From: SVEL01 sp017381055
GTDB taxonomy: Bacteria > Bacillota > Clostridia > Lachnospirales > Lachnospiraceae
Length of the DNA stretch: 64,000 nucleotides
NCBI GenBank assembly: GCA_036307185.1
Contig: JAXJYC010000055.1
Span: 13,107 to 77,106, forward strand
Direction of reading: 5' to 3'
Under the pieces are notes generated by a model. That model saw nothing but the letters and a program-made list of their open reading frames with translations, ran no database searches and had not been told where the DNA came from. The translations under genes were made by a program, and so were the position numbers. Shown here piece by piece: positions 52,643 through 61,102 of this stretch (position 1 is its first letter; every line of letters starts with the position of its first letter).

Positions 52643-53805
52643 TGGAGCAGGTTAAGTGTGAGTTTGCTTTAAAGGATAGATTGGAGTCTGGCCAATCTTA
52701 CTATGAAATTCGTTTGGAAAGTATAGGTGGTTTGGGAGCAAATCTATGTGGAAAGATGTTAGGTGAGTTGGGAGTAAAGTATCTTGGGGTGAATAGTAGT
52801 AGTTTTTCCAGCTATGGTTCAGAGAAGACTGGAACACCAGTAAAAGGATATGTAAGATATACCAATAAGGAAAATGAAATCAGGGTTCATTCACCAGTGG
52901 AAGAACCTGATTTGTTGGTAATATTTCATCAAGCACTATTAAAGGATAAATCAGTATTAAAGGGCTGTAAGGAAAATACAGCCGTTATTATTTCTTTAGA
53001 GCCAGGTAGAGATATATATGAGACGATTAAGGGACTTAATTCTAATAATTTCTTTGGCCTAGAGGGTGGGCGAATTGCTATGGAGACTCATTCTAGGATA
53101 AATGTAGTTATGCTTGGAGCTACATTGAAGCTTATGGGAGTTGAAGATGTTAAGCTAGGTGAAAGGATTTGTGAGGATGCGTTAGGAAAGAAATATCCAG
53201 AGGCATTAAAGAATAATCTCGAGGGGATACGAAGAGGATATGAGGAAGTTAGAAAGCTAGAGGTAGCGGAGACGGAAGCGTCTATGGAGAAAGAAATTAT
53301 TGATGGGGAAGAGAAAAAACATAAGAAAATAGCTAGGAATATTACATCTGGAATGGATAATGACCAAGAATGGGGCTATAGGACAGCTCCTATAGGTGGC
53401 ATAAATCCTAGATTTGGCAGCACTATAATCTTAGATGTGTCCCCTTCTAGACAGGGATATATCCCTTTGTTTATAAAGGAGCGCTGTATTAACTGTGGTC
53501 AGTGTCACTCTACATGTCCAGATATGGTTTTTCAATTTGTAAAAGGTGAATATAAGGGCAGAGAAATGATGGTTAATAAGGGACTTGATTATTATCATTG
53601 TAAGGGGTGTCTTAGATGTGTGGAAATATGTCCTGTAAATGCACTAGTTCAAGGTGTGGAAGCAGAACATCCAAATAAGGAATATTTTATGAAAAATGTA
53701 GAGCTTATAAGAAAACCGAAATATTATGAAGAAGCAGGTCCAGATGGTTACATTACATCGGAGTCTTATTTGACAGAAAAAAGGATGGAAGGGGGAGAGG
53801 TGTAA
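52642..53805 (+). CDS. 2-oxoacid:ferredoxin oxidoreductase gamma-delta fusion subunit
   Basis: A protein of 387 aa. The gamma domain at the N-terminus (YYEIRLESIGGLGANLCGKM, about 20-40) binds CoA. The C-terminal delta domain (about 300-345) has two [4Fe-4S] motifs, CINCGQCHSTCP and CKGCLRCVEICP. It forms a complex with the alpha-beta chain encoded next. It starts on the last base of the rubredoxin gene and ends overlapping the next ATG. Substrate (pyruvate, branched-chain or other 2-oxoacid) is not decided by sequence. Confidence 0.85.
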   Translation: MEQVKCEFALKDRLESGQSYYEIRLESIGGLGANLCGKMLGELGVKYLGVNSSSFSSYGSEKTGTPVKGYVRYTNKENEIRVHSPVEEPDLLVIFHQALLKDKSVLKGCKENTAVIISLEPGRDIYETIKGLNSNNFFGLEGGRIAMETHSRINVVMLGATLKLMGVEDVKLGERICEDALGKKYPEALKNNLEGIRRGYEEVRKLEVAETEASMEKEIIDGEEKKHKKIARNITSGMDNDQEWGYRTAPIGGINPRFGSTIILDVSPSRQGYIPLFIKERCINCGQCHSTCPDMVFQFVKGEYKGREMMVNKGLDYYHCKGCLRCVEICPVNALVQGVEAEHPNKEYFMKNVELIRKPKYYEEAGPDGYITSESYLTEKRMEGGEV

Positions 53806-56087
53806 TGAGCGAGATAGATAATATAACAAATAATAAAGATAGTGGAAGCACAGATCAAAGAGAAAGCTTGGTAAAGAAGCAAACAATGAATTACGCCTCG
53901 GGCAATGAAATCGCAGCTATAGCTATAAAGCAAATCGGCTATGATTTGATGGGATATTATCCTATTACACCATCTACTCAGATTGCAGAAAATCTTGATA
54001 TTATGCGGGCTAATGGTGAGATGGACATGGTGATGATAGCTGCGGAGGGTGAACATAGTGCGGCTGGAATATGCTATGGAGCATCAGTAGCTGGAGGACG
54101 AGTGGTTAACGCTACTAGCGCCAATGGCTTACTATATGCAATAGAGCAGATGCCAGTGCAGTCGGGCACTAGATATCCTATGGTTATGAACGTGGTGTGC
54201 AGAACAGTGTCTGGACCTTTGTCTATAAAGGGAGACCATAGCGATATAATGTATATGTTAAATGCCGGTTGGCCTATTTTATTTGCTAGTACAGTTCAGC
54301 AGGTATATGACTTTAACATAATAGCTCTAAAGCTAGCAGAGACAGTGCGACTTCCAGTAGTTGTAGCATATGATGGATTCTTTACAAGTCATCAAAAATG
54401 TCGTTGCTATAGATTTGAAAATGATGAGGATGTGAAGAAATATGTGGGTGAAAGAAAGGATGAATATCCATTTTTAGATTTGGAGCATCCTATAACCGTT
54501 GGTTCTTATATGAATGAACCAGATGTGACAAATAATAGATATCAGCTTCATCAGGCAATGGAAAAGGTAAATAGTGTGATAGATGGATTATTCGAGGAAT
54601 ATAAGAATATATCAGGTCGAGGATATGGTAAGGTGGAGGGTGTAGGCTGTGAGGAAGCAGAAACAATACTTATACTTTTAGGTTCATCATATGATACGTC
54701 TATAGAGGCAATAGATGAAATGAGAAAAGAAGGTAAAAAGGTAGGAGTGGCAACACTTCATATGTTACGTCCATTTCCAGGAAAAGAGTTGATGGGGTTA
54801 GTAGAAAAAGCTAAAAATATCCTAGTAGCAGACAGGCAGGATAGCTACGGCGCAAATGGAGGAAATCTATCCCTAGAGGTGCGCGCTTCGTTACAAAGAT
54901 ATGGAAGCATGGTTAATGTAAAGAGCTTGGTGTATGGTTTAGGCGGAAAAGACTTCTTTAAGGATGATGCTAAGGAAATGCTAATGTGGGCGGAGGATTC
55001 GTCAAAGCCAGACTTTGAGTATTATGGAGTGACAGAAGGAAGCTTGGAGAAGGTTGATGAACCATTATTTGCTCCTATTACAAGAGAGAAAACCGCTATC
55101 GGCGCAACAAAGGTAGAGACAGATGGAGAAAATATAAAGGTGACAGGTGGTAACTTAAATGCTGTCACAGCAATGCCAGGACGTATAGCACCAGGCCACG
55201 GAGCATGCCCAGGCTGTGGAATACCAGTAAATCTAAATCTACTACTTAGGGGAATAGAAGACCCTGTAGTGTTCTTATTTCAAACAGGGTGCGCAATGAT
55301 AGTAACCACAGCATATCCTAGAACAAGTTTTAAGGTTCCTTATGTTCATAATCTATTTCAAAATGGTGCAGCTACATTAAGTGGGGTAGCAGAAATATGC
55401 TATAGAAAGCAGCAAAAGGGAGAAATACCACCAGGAGATATAGTATTTGTAATGGTTACAGGAGATGGTGGAATGGATATAGGAATGGGAAGTGCATTGG
55501 GAACAGCATTGCGAGGTCATAGACTATTAATCTTCGAATATGACAATGGTGGATATATGAATACAGGATACCAATATTCGTATTCCACACCATTAGGAGC
55601 TAGAAGCTCAACATCACATATCGGAAAAGACCAGAAGGGAAAGACATTCCTTCATAAAGATATGCCTAAAATAATGGTGGCAACGGGAATACCTTATGTG
55701 GCAACCGTGGCAGAATCAAATCCAACAGACTTTATAAAGAAAGCAGCAAAGGCAGCAAATTATGCAAAGACAACAGGAACAGCGTATATAAAAGCTATAT
55801 CAGCCTGTCCATTAAATTGGAACGACAAGCCAGCCACAGAGAGAAAGGTAATTGAAGCAGCGGTAAATTCATGTTATTTTCCATTGTATGAAGTGGAGAA
55901 TGGAGAGACAAAGCTATCTTACGATCCAGAAAAGGTAGGAAAGAAGATACCGGTGATAGAATGGTTGGCTATGATGGGAAGAACAAAGCATTTACAGAAG
56001 GAGGAATATAGGGAGGTAGTAGAGAGAATGCAGAAGGAAGTGGATGAGAGGTATGAGGAGTTGAAGAAGAGGATAGAAAAGAAGTAG
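53805..56087 (+). CDS. 2-oxoacid:ferredoxin oxidoreductase alpha-beta fusion subunit
   Basis: A protein of 760 aa. The N-terminal pyrimidine-binding alpha domain (GYYPITPSTQIAENL, about residue 44; AGAxGRV-like SVAGGRVVNATSANG) is followed by a C-terminal TPP-binding beta domain (GHGACPGCGIPV about 465; VTGDGGMDIGMGSALG about 548). The two are usually separate chains in four-subunit enzymes. With the preceding gamma-delta chain this makes a two-polypeptide oxidoreductase. Codon use is richer in ATA and AGA than in the Hdr cluster, suggesting lower expression or separate ancestry. A terminator follows. Confidence 0.87.
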   Translation: MSEIDNITNNKDSGSTDQRESLVKKQTMNYASGNEIAAIAIKQIGYDLMGYYPITPSTQIAENLDIMRANGEMDMVMIAAEGEHSAAGICYGASVAGGRVVNATSANGLLYAIEQMPVQSGTRYPMVMNVVCRTVSGPLSIKGDHSDIMYMLNAGWPILFASTVQQVYDFNIIALKLAETVRLPVVVAYDGFFTSHQKCRCYRFENDEDVKKYVGERKDEYPFLDLEHPITVGSYMNEPDVTNNRYQLHQAMEKVNSVIDGLFEEYKNISGRGYGKVEGVGCEEAETILILLGSSYDTSIEAIDEMRKEGKKVGVATLHMLRPFPGKELMGLVEKAKNILVADRQDSYGANGGNLSLEVRASLQRYGSMVNVKSLVYGLGGKDFFKDDAKEMLMWAEDSSKPDFEYYGVTEGSLEKVDEPLFAPITREKTAIGATKVETDGENIKVTGGNLNAVTAMPGRIAPGHGACPGCGIPVNLNLLLRGIEDPVVFLFQTGCAMIVTTAYPRTSFKVPYVHNLFQNGAATLSGVAEICYRKQQKGEIPPGDIVFVMVTGDGGMDIGMGSALGTALRGHRLLIFEYDNGGYMNTGYQYSYSTPLGARSSTSHIGKDQKGKTFLHKDMPKIMVATGIPYVATVAESNPTDFIKKAAKAANYAKTTGTAYIKAISACPLNWNDKPATERKVIEAAVNSCYFPLYEVENGETKLSYDPEKVGKKIPVIEWLAMMGRTKHLQKEEYREVVERMQKEVDERYEELKKRIEKK

Positions 56088-56093
56088 GAATTT

Positions 56094-56138
56094 AAGCATT
56101 TTGATAGTGAGTAGAGGATGCTATCAAAATGCTTTTTT
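56094..56138 (+). terminator. intrinsic terminator after the oxidoreductase operon
   Basis: AAGCATTTTGATAG (56094-56107) pairs perfectly with CTATCAAAATGCTT (56121-56134), followed by T residues. Confidence 0.88.
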
Positions 56139-56241
56139 GTATGTATATATATGTTTTTTTTGAGCAAGTTTGACTTTTAAAAAAGGACATTTTGTTATAT
56201 AATAGATACTAGATTTTAGTATGTGTTATATGGAGGTTAAT

Positions 56242-57285
56242 ATGAGCGCACTTTATTTATCAGAAGTGAAGCCTGGAATGAGACTTGAACAGGCAATAGT
56301 TTTGCCAGATGGTAAAACGTTGTTAAGTACAGGTACGATTCTTAGCATTAAAAATATAGAGAAATTACAAGAGTTAAACATAAAGGTTGTAAATATCGCG
56401 GATAGATATACACATCTTATTACACCAAACGATAAGATGCAGACGCAGCTAGTAGATGACTTTACAAGAATGTTGAGAGAAATTGCTCCAAATGTTAGAG
56501 AAGCTAATAAAAATGATGAAGTAGTAAAGGTAGCAAATATACTCGAGAAAATCATACTTAAAATAGCTAAGAATGAAGCTGTGCTTGAATTTATGGTAGA
56601 GCTTCGAATTATTGATAAAGTAAAATTGTATGATCATAGTGTTCATACTGCCGTGCTTGCAGGTATTATCGCAGGTAGTATGGGACTTGATATGGAAAAT
56701 ATCTTATGTGCTGTTACAGGAGGCTTGCTTCACAATATTGGTGTAGCAGAGATGCCGACACTACTTAATATTAAAGAGATGACACCGCCACAACAAACAT
56801 TATGGCGCGAGCATCCAACTTATGGATATTATTTTGCTATTCAGAAGAACATATCAAGAACAATAGCTAACTGCATACAGTATCACCATGAAAGATATGA
56901 CGGTACCGGATATCCAAAGGGAATTAAAGGAGAAGAAATTCCATTGTTGGCAAGAATCATTAGTATATGTGCTAAGTATTCTGCAGCAATTACATATGAA
57001 AATATATCTCCGTATATGGCAGTAGAAGAAATATATGGCGCCAGCGGAATATATTATGATCCAGCAGTGGTTAAAGCCTTTGTAAATAATATACCGATAT
57101 ATCCTCTAGGAGTTATGGTTAGATTATCGACAAAGGAAGTTGGTATTGTATCTAATATTAGAAAGAATGAAGGACCACGACCAATTGTGAAGGTTTATTA
57201 TAATAGAGTTAATAGACCGATAACAGAAGATAAGATTATTGATTTGGGAGCGGAAAGGACTATATTTATTGAAGAGATATTGTAG
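56242..57285 (+). CDS. HD-GYP-type protein with altered HD motif
   Basis: A protein of 347 aa. A small N-terminal domain (about 1-80, VKPGMRLEQAIV) is followed by an HD-GYP domain (about 120-285). HHERYDGTGYPKG carries the GYP signature. The catalytic HD pair reads HN (LLHNIG, N165, bases 56734-56736), so hydrolysis of c-di-GMP may be impaired and a receptor or degenerate role is possible. GGAGG sets the start at 56242. Monocistronic, ending in a terminator. Confidence 0.85.
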   Translation: MSALYLSEVKPGMRLEQAIVLPDGKTLLSTGTILSIKNIEKLQELNIKVVNIADRYTHLITPNDKMQTQLVDDFTRMLREIAPNVREANKNDEVVKVANILEKIILKIAKNEAVLEFMVELRIIDKVKLYDHSVHTAVLAGIIAGSMGLDMENILCAVTGGLLHNIGVAEMPTLLNIKEMTPPQQTLWREHPTYGYYFAIQKNISRTIANCIQYHHERYDGTGYPKGIKGEEIPLLARIISICAKYSAAITYENISPYMAVEEIYGASGIYYDPAVVKAFVNNIPIYPLGVMVRLSTKEVGIVSNIRKNEGPRPIVKVYYNRVNRPITEDKIIDLGAERTIFIEEIL

Positions 57286-57332
57286 TGGATGTTTTCTCTT
57301 CATTGTAAAATGTCTAAATTATTAGCATGGAA

Positions 57333-57363
57333 TGCCTTGGACTAATGGTCCAAGGCAATTTTT
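57333..57363 (+). terminator. intrinsic terminator after the HD-GYP gene
   Basis: TGCCTTGGAC (57333-57342) pairs with GTCCAAGGCA (57348-57357) around TAATG, followed by ATTTTTG. A related TTGGACTAAC hairpin occurs after the first XRE gene (60503-60519). Confidence 0.85.
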
Positions 57364-57500
57364 GTGTAATGAATGATAAAAAGAGATGATTTTTTTGCTG
57401 GGGTTTGTTGTGTGCTGAACGATTTAATGGACTAAGATTGATGTAAAATTCTACATGTAAACGTTAAATATAAAACAAAGTAAAAGGAAAGGGAGAAATT

Positions 57501-57656
57501 ATGAATATAGAATTAGTTATAGAATATGAAACATTTGAAGATGAAGGAATAAGAGTTTTGTCTGTGGTGGATAAAGAAAAAGATGAAGTATTAAATATGT
57601 TTTATGATGAAATGGCAGAAAAAATTTATAGACTTCTTGTTAATGTGGAGGAGTAA
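57501..57656 (+). CDS. small acidic hypothetical protein
   Basis: A protein of 51 aa, very acidic (MNIELVIEYETFEDEG start), with a strong ribosome binding site (AAAGGAAAGGGAG). No membrane segment. No family recognised. It lies upstream of the KAP gene's own promoter, so co-expression is not implied. Confidence 0.6.
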   Translation: MNIELVIEYETFEDEGIRVLSVVDKEKDEVLNMFYDEMAEKIYRLLVNVEE

Positions 57657-57738
57657 AGATTAAAAAAATTATATAATTGTTTGTAGTTTAAATTAGGTTT
57701 TATGAAGGCTGTATATTTAAATGTATAGAAGTATATGG

Positions 57739-57902
57739 TATAATTAGTTGTCACGGCAGCAAAGGGCGGTTTTGAGAAAGTTTAGTAAAATCAAGGGGTG
57801 TAGAGTTTGGAAAAAGGATTTTATACCTAATTTAAGCCAATTTTTAAGGATTTGGGCTGTGACATGGCTGGCAAAAAGCAACATGGATAATTTACATGTT
57901 GC
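57739..57902 (+). promoter_or_regulatory. promoter and structured leader of the KAP NTPase gene
   Basis: An extended -10 box TGGTATAAT (57736-57744) gives a start near 57750. There GTCACGGC (57750-57757) pairs with GCTGTGAC (57856-57863), closing a domain of about 114 nt. A second hairpin GCAACATG / CATGTTGC (57878-57902) lies just before the ribosome binding site AGGGGAGG. Attenuation or a leader-encoded RNA is possible. Confidence 0.5.
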
Positions 57903-57940
57903 CTTATTAATTCAATAATATGTTAGGGGAGGATTGTGGG

Positions 57941-59809
57941 ATGACAGATCATGAATATAACCTATATATAGAAAACTATTTAAAAAACGATAAGACCAAA
58001 AGTGCAATAATGTTAACTGCACCTTGGGGGATGGGCAAGAGTTATTATATTCAAAATAGTCTTATTCCGTATCTTGAACAAACTTCAAATAAAAGATGTG
58101 TTGTTGTATCACTTTATGGATTAAATGATACTAAAGAAATAAGTAAGGCGATTTATTTCGAAACACGTATTAAAAATGTTGCTGCAAAAGATGTAAAAAA
58201 TCCGGCAAGAAAGTTTTTTGAAAAAATGATAAAGAAAGTTGCCTTCATTAAGAAGGAAAAAGTTCAAACTGTAAAAATCGTTGGTAAGACAATAATTAAA
58301 GGTGCTTTAAGTGTTGCGGGAATTGATTTGTCGTTGGATGATGCAGATTTGGACAAGCTATATTCATCGATAGACCTTACAAATCAACTAATAATTCTCG
58401 AAGATTTAGAGCGCTCGAGCATAAGTATAAAGCAAGTTTTGGGTTTTATTAATAATCTAGTAGAACAAGACTGCGCAAAAGTCCTTTTAGTTGCCAATGA
58501 GAAAGAAATTAAGGTCGTTAAACAAATTACCACAAAAGATAGTAAAGGCGAAGAACAATCAAAGTGGGTTTATACAGAAGAAACCGAAGAATATTTAGCG
58601 ATAAAAGAAAAAACGGTTAACGATACTATTTTGTATTTGTGTGATTATGATAATGCAATTGAAAGTATTCTAAATTTGTATTCAGAATCGATAATTGTTC
58701 ACTTATTTGAAGATAAAACTGTAGATGGTAAACCATTGATTATTAATGAGATAAATATGGTAATGGCGGATGTTGGTGATTATAATTTAAGATCATTTAT
58801 TTTTGCATGTCAAAAAACGGCTGATATGTTTTCTGAATATACTGGTGAAGTAGATAATGAGTTTATAAAACATGTATTTTTAGGTAATGTGGCATTTGCA
58901 TTAAGGGTAAAAGGTAATGATGATCTTAAATGGGAAAAAGACATAAGCCCAAATAAATTAGGGACAAGTAAATATCCGCTATATGAATTCTGTAAAGATT
59001 ATTTCAAATATCAAGAAATAGATTTGGATGCCATTAAATCAAGTCAAAATGCATTTATTGAGCAAAGTGAATATGAACAAAAGCAACGAGAAATGAATTC
59101 GGCATTGAGTATTCTTTATGGGTTTCCTACTCAAGACGCTAAAATACTTGAGTTAGCTGTAGAAGCTGTGCGAAATGAATTAAAATCGGGAGAAAGTATT
59201 CCTTTGGTTCAATATGGGAAATTGGCAAATTATTTGATTGCTGTTAAAAATCTTTTAAATCATCCTGATGTAATAAATGAATGTAAAGAAATAATGTTAG
59301 TAAATATGAAAAAGGCTGATAAAAAGGATAGTAAGGTGTTAGATAGGTTAAAATTTCATGATAGTTTTAGTTTTTGGGAAAGTGAACAGCAAGAAGAATA
59401 TAATCAATTTATATCCCAAATGTCTTCTGCTTTTCAGGAAAATGCATTCTCTTGGTTAACAGATGAAAATTCCGTCGAATATTTGATAAAGGTATCGGAT
59501 TTTATGTGTGATAGAGAGAATGATGTACGGCAAGAGAAAAAATTCTTAGAGAATATCGATATAGAAAAACTTGTAAAAGGATTGGAAAAAGCTACAGCAA
59601 ATCAAGTTTCCGATTTTAGGAGAGGGCTTCTTTATGTCTATGACATTGCAAATATTCGTAGCTTTTTACCAGATGACAAGGAGGCGTTAATAGAGTTAAA
59701 AGTAGTAGTTCAAAAACTTATAGATGAAAAAAAGGGCAAAGATAAAGTGGTTAGATTACAATACATGTGGCTCTTAGAAAATATAAAAAAAGTTATTGAT
59801 AATTATTAA
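57941..59809 (+). CDS. KAP family P-loop NTPase
   Basis: A protein of 622 aa. Walker A APWGMGKS (about residues 27-34) and Walker B LIILEDLERSS are those of KAP-type STAND-like NTPases. The C-terminal half (about 300-622) is helical and unrecognised. KAP proteins are common in phage-defence and accessory islands; a role as sensor NTPase is inferred from family and context. ATG 57920 is also in frame, but AGGGGAGG at 57924-57931 fits ATG 57941. AT-rich, with rarer codons than the core genes. A minus-strand three-hairpin RNA is predicted just downstream. Confidence 0.85.
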   Translation: MTDHEYNLYIENYLKNDKTKSAIMLTAPWGMGKSYYIQNSLIPYLEQTSNKRCVVVSLYGLNDTKEISKAIYFETRIKNVAAKDVKNPARKFFEKMIKKVAFIKKEKVQTVKIVGKTIIKGALSVAGIDLSLDDADLDKLYSSIDLTNQLIILEDLERSSISIKQVLGFINNLVEQDCAKVLLVANEKEIKVVKQITTKDSKGEEQSKWVYTEETEEYLAIKEKTVNDTILYLCDYDNAIESILNLYSESIIVHLFEDKTVDGKPLIINEINMVMADVGDYNLRSFIFACQKTADMFSEYTGEVDNEFIKHVFLGNVAFALRVKGNDDLKWEKDISPNKLGTSKYPLYEFCKDYFKYQEIDLDAIKSSQNAFIEQSEYEQKQREMNSALSILYGFPTQDAKILELAVEAVRNELKSGESIPLVQYGKLANYLIAVKNLLNHPDVINECKEIMLVNMKKADKKDSKVLDRLKFHDSFSFWESEQQEEYNQFISQMSSAFQENAFSWLTDENSVEYLIKVSDFMCDRENDVRQEKKFLENIDIEKLVKGLEKATANQVSDFRRGLLYVYDIANIRSFLPDDKEALIELKVVVQKLIDEKKGKDKVVRLQYMWLLENIKKVIDNY

Positions 59810-59871
59810 AAATATCTGCAATAATAACGTGCAAAATTTACGCTTTAATATTTGAAAGGTGCAAAAAGGGT

Positions 59872-60060
59872 ATAAAAAAGAAACGAGCACCCTTTTCCGG
59901 TCCGAGGACTTTACTCAGTAACAAAACTCGTTTCTTAGTATAGAAGCAAGTACCCATTTCCAATCCAAAGAAATTACTCAGTCAAAAACTCGCTTCTGGA
60001 ATATGAAACGAGCACCCTTTTCCAGTCCAAAGACTTTACTCAGCACAAAACCCGTTTCAA
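59872..60060 (-). ncRNA. putative 190-nt RNA of three tandem hairpin repeats
   Basis: Three repeats of about 55 nt with a 62-63-nt period occupy 59878-59936, 59942-59997 and 60004-60059. Each is closed by a GAAACGAG / CTCGTTTC-like stem; the last two have one A-C mismatch on the plus strand. Within each, ACCC, TTTCC, TCC and TTACTCAG are invariant on the plus strand. Read on the minus strand, the RNA begins right after a promoter (60067-60095). It ends with CTCGTTTC followed by TTTTTT (59874-59879), a terminator. No ORF lies in it. Function unknown. Confidence 0.65.
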
Positions 60061-60066
60061 GAGACT

Positions 60067-60095
60067 ATAATAAGCAAGAAATATTACAGAATCAA
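60067..60095 (-). promoter_or_regulatory. minus-strand promoter of the three-hairpin RNA
   Basis: Read on the minus strand: TTGATT (60095-60090), a 17-bp spacer, and TATTAT (60072-60067). The predicted start (about 60060) coincides with the first base of the first hairpin. Confidence 0.6.
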
Positions 60096-60161
60096 GTGCA
60101 AATATCGATAATCTGTGATATATAAAGGATTAAGAAAAATATATTAAGTGGAGGCGATAGA

Positions 60162-60497
60162 ATGGTAAAGAAAATTACATATCCAAACATAGATATGCAA
60201 CAAACAGGCATAAAATTAAAGAGTATCATTGAATCGTCAGGCTATACTCCGCGTATGATACAGGAGTACTTACATTTATCATGTGTGCAGCCGATTTATC
60301 GATGGTATAAAGGATTAATATTGCCATCGGTGGATCATTTACTGATGCTAAGTGAATTATTAGATGTTCATATGGAAGATTTATTAGTAAAGAAAAATGT
60401 AATGTATTTTACATATGATATTGAGGAATATAATATGAAAGAAACACAAAGAAGAATTTTGTTATATTATAAAAAGGTATATCAATCAGTTGCATAA
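60162..60497 (+). CDS. XRE-type helix-turn-helix protein
   Basis: A protein of 111 aa. The helix-turn-helix lies at about residues 15-80 (GIKLKSIIESSGYTPRMIQE, then QPIYRWYKGLILPSVDHLL). The short basic C-terminal tail is unassigned. GGAGGCGATAG precedes the ATG. It may regulate the nearby island genes; the target is unknown. Confidence 0.8.
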   Translation: MVKKITYPNIDMQQTGIKLKSIIESSGYTPRMIQEYLHLSCVQPIYRWYKGLILPSVDHLLMLSELLDVHMEDLLVKKNVMYFTYDIEEYNMKETQRRILLYYKKVYQSVA

Positions 60498-60540
60498 GGT
60501 TTTTGGACTAACAGTCCAATGCAAAAAGTATTGACAAATG

Positions 60541-60591
60541 ATATCCTCTTATTGTAAGCCCGCGCAGGGTTTATGATAGGAGGATATTTTT
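60541..60591 (+). promoter_or_regulatory. 21-bp hairpin with T tract, burying a Shine-Dalgarno sequence
   Basis: 60541-60561 pairs with 60567-60587 in all 21 positions (four G-U wobbles) around GCGCA, followed by TTTTT. The right arm contains AGGAGG (60578-60583), the ribosome binding site of a tiny leader ORF. It can act as terminator or attenuator before the HipB-like gene. The wobbles favour function as plus-strand RNA. Confidence 0.7.
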
Positions 60592-60618
60592 ATGTATGTA
60601 ATGAAGAAGAGAGGTTAA
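60592..60618 (+). CDS. possible 8-aa leader peptide
   Basis: ATG TAT GTA ATG then AAG AAG AGA GGT TAA encodes MYVMKKRG. Its AGGAGG is inside the preceding hairpin, and its own end supplies the GAGAGG ribosome binding site for the next gene. Weak evidence; it could be incidental. Confidence 0.35.
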   Translation: MYVMKKRG

Positions 60619-60621
60619 TAA

Positions 60622-60933
60622 ATGGCTAAAAAATCCGTGCTTCTGGAACCTAATATAGAAGACAAAATAAGAAAAATGGGACAACGCATAAAGAAGGCAA
60701 GGTTGCGGCGAAATATCAGTATTGAATCGATTTCTGAGAAAGCTGGTATAAGTGAAAGTACATTCTATGCCATAGAACATGGAGCTTCAACAGTATCACT
60801 GGGAGCATATGCAGCAGTGTTGGCTATATTAGGATTGGATAATGATATAGATGTAATTGCGGTGGATGAAGATGGAAAGGCGTTGTTCTGGGAGGATAAT
60901 ATTGTAGAAAGAAAGCGAGCAAAGAGAAGATAA
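60622..60933 (+). CDS. HipB-like XRE antitoxin/regulator (no HipA partner seen)
   Basis: A protein of 103 aa. The XRE helix-turn-helix (RIKKARLRRNISIESISEKA, about residues 23-42, then YAIEHGASTVSLG) and the C-terminal segment (GLDNDIDVIAVDEDGK) are typical of HipB partners of HipA kinases. No hipA gene follows; the downstream locus is a type I toxin. It may be an orphan antitoxin or have been recruited as a regulator. Confidence 0.78.
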   Translation: MAKKSVLLEPNIEDKIRKMGQRIKKARLRRNISIESISEKAGISESTFYAIEHGASTVSLGAYAAVLAILGLDNDIDVIAVDEDGKALFWEDNIVERKRAKRR

Positions 60934-60942
60934 AATTGTAAA

Positions 60943-60948
60943 TATAAT
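60943..60948 (+). promoter_or_regulatory. -10 box of the type I toxin mRNA
   Basis: TATAAT, about 26 bp before the 5' pairing segment of the toxin mRNA. No convincing -35 is seen. Confidence 0.4.
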
Positions 60949-61015
60949 ATACTTACCCGGGTAGTTGGGGGACGTGCTCTCATCCGTTCCGAGCATTAAG
61001 GAAAGGATGATGCTT

Positions 61016-61102
61016 ATGAATACATACGAGGAATTTATTGTAATCTTAACCGTAGCGTTATTGATTGTGGCAATTCTGGATATGAGAAACCATAAAAAAT
61101 AG
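61016..61102 (+). CDS. type I toxin, putative holin-like small hydrophobic peptide
   Basis: A peptide of 28 aa: a charged start (MNTYEEF), one hydrophobic helix (IVILTVALLIVAIL) and a basic tail. This pattern fits holin-like toxins of type I systems in clostridia and bacilli. GAAAGGA at 61001-61007 gives ATG 61016 as start. The mRNA 5' end (60979-60991) can pair with its 3' end (61162-61174) over 13 bp with one wobble, plus GTGC with GCAC outside. This is the 5'-3' lock typical of type I toxin mRNAs. Membrane action is inferred. Confidence 0.78.
   Translation: MNTYEEFIVILTVALLIVAILDMRNHKK

Noticed and set aside
57750..57863. Retron msr/msd RNA before the KAP gene
   Set aside because: End-pairing resembles a1/a2, but no reverse transcriptase gene is present in the window.
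59878..60059. CRISPR array
   Set aside because: Only three units, each self-complementary over its whole length, with related rather than unique intervening sequence, and no cas genes.
59872..60060. Type III (ToxIN-like) antitoxin repeats
   Set aside because: Units are much longer than the known 30-40-nt antitoxin repeats and no ToxN-like nuclease gene follows; kept only as an unassigned RNA.
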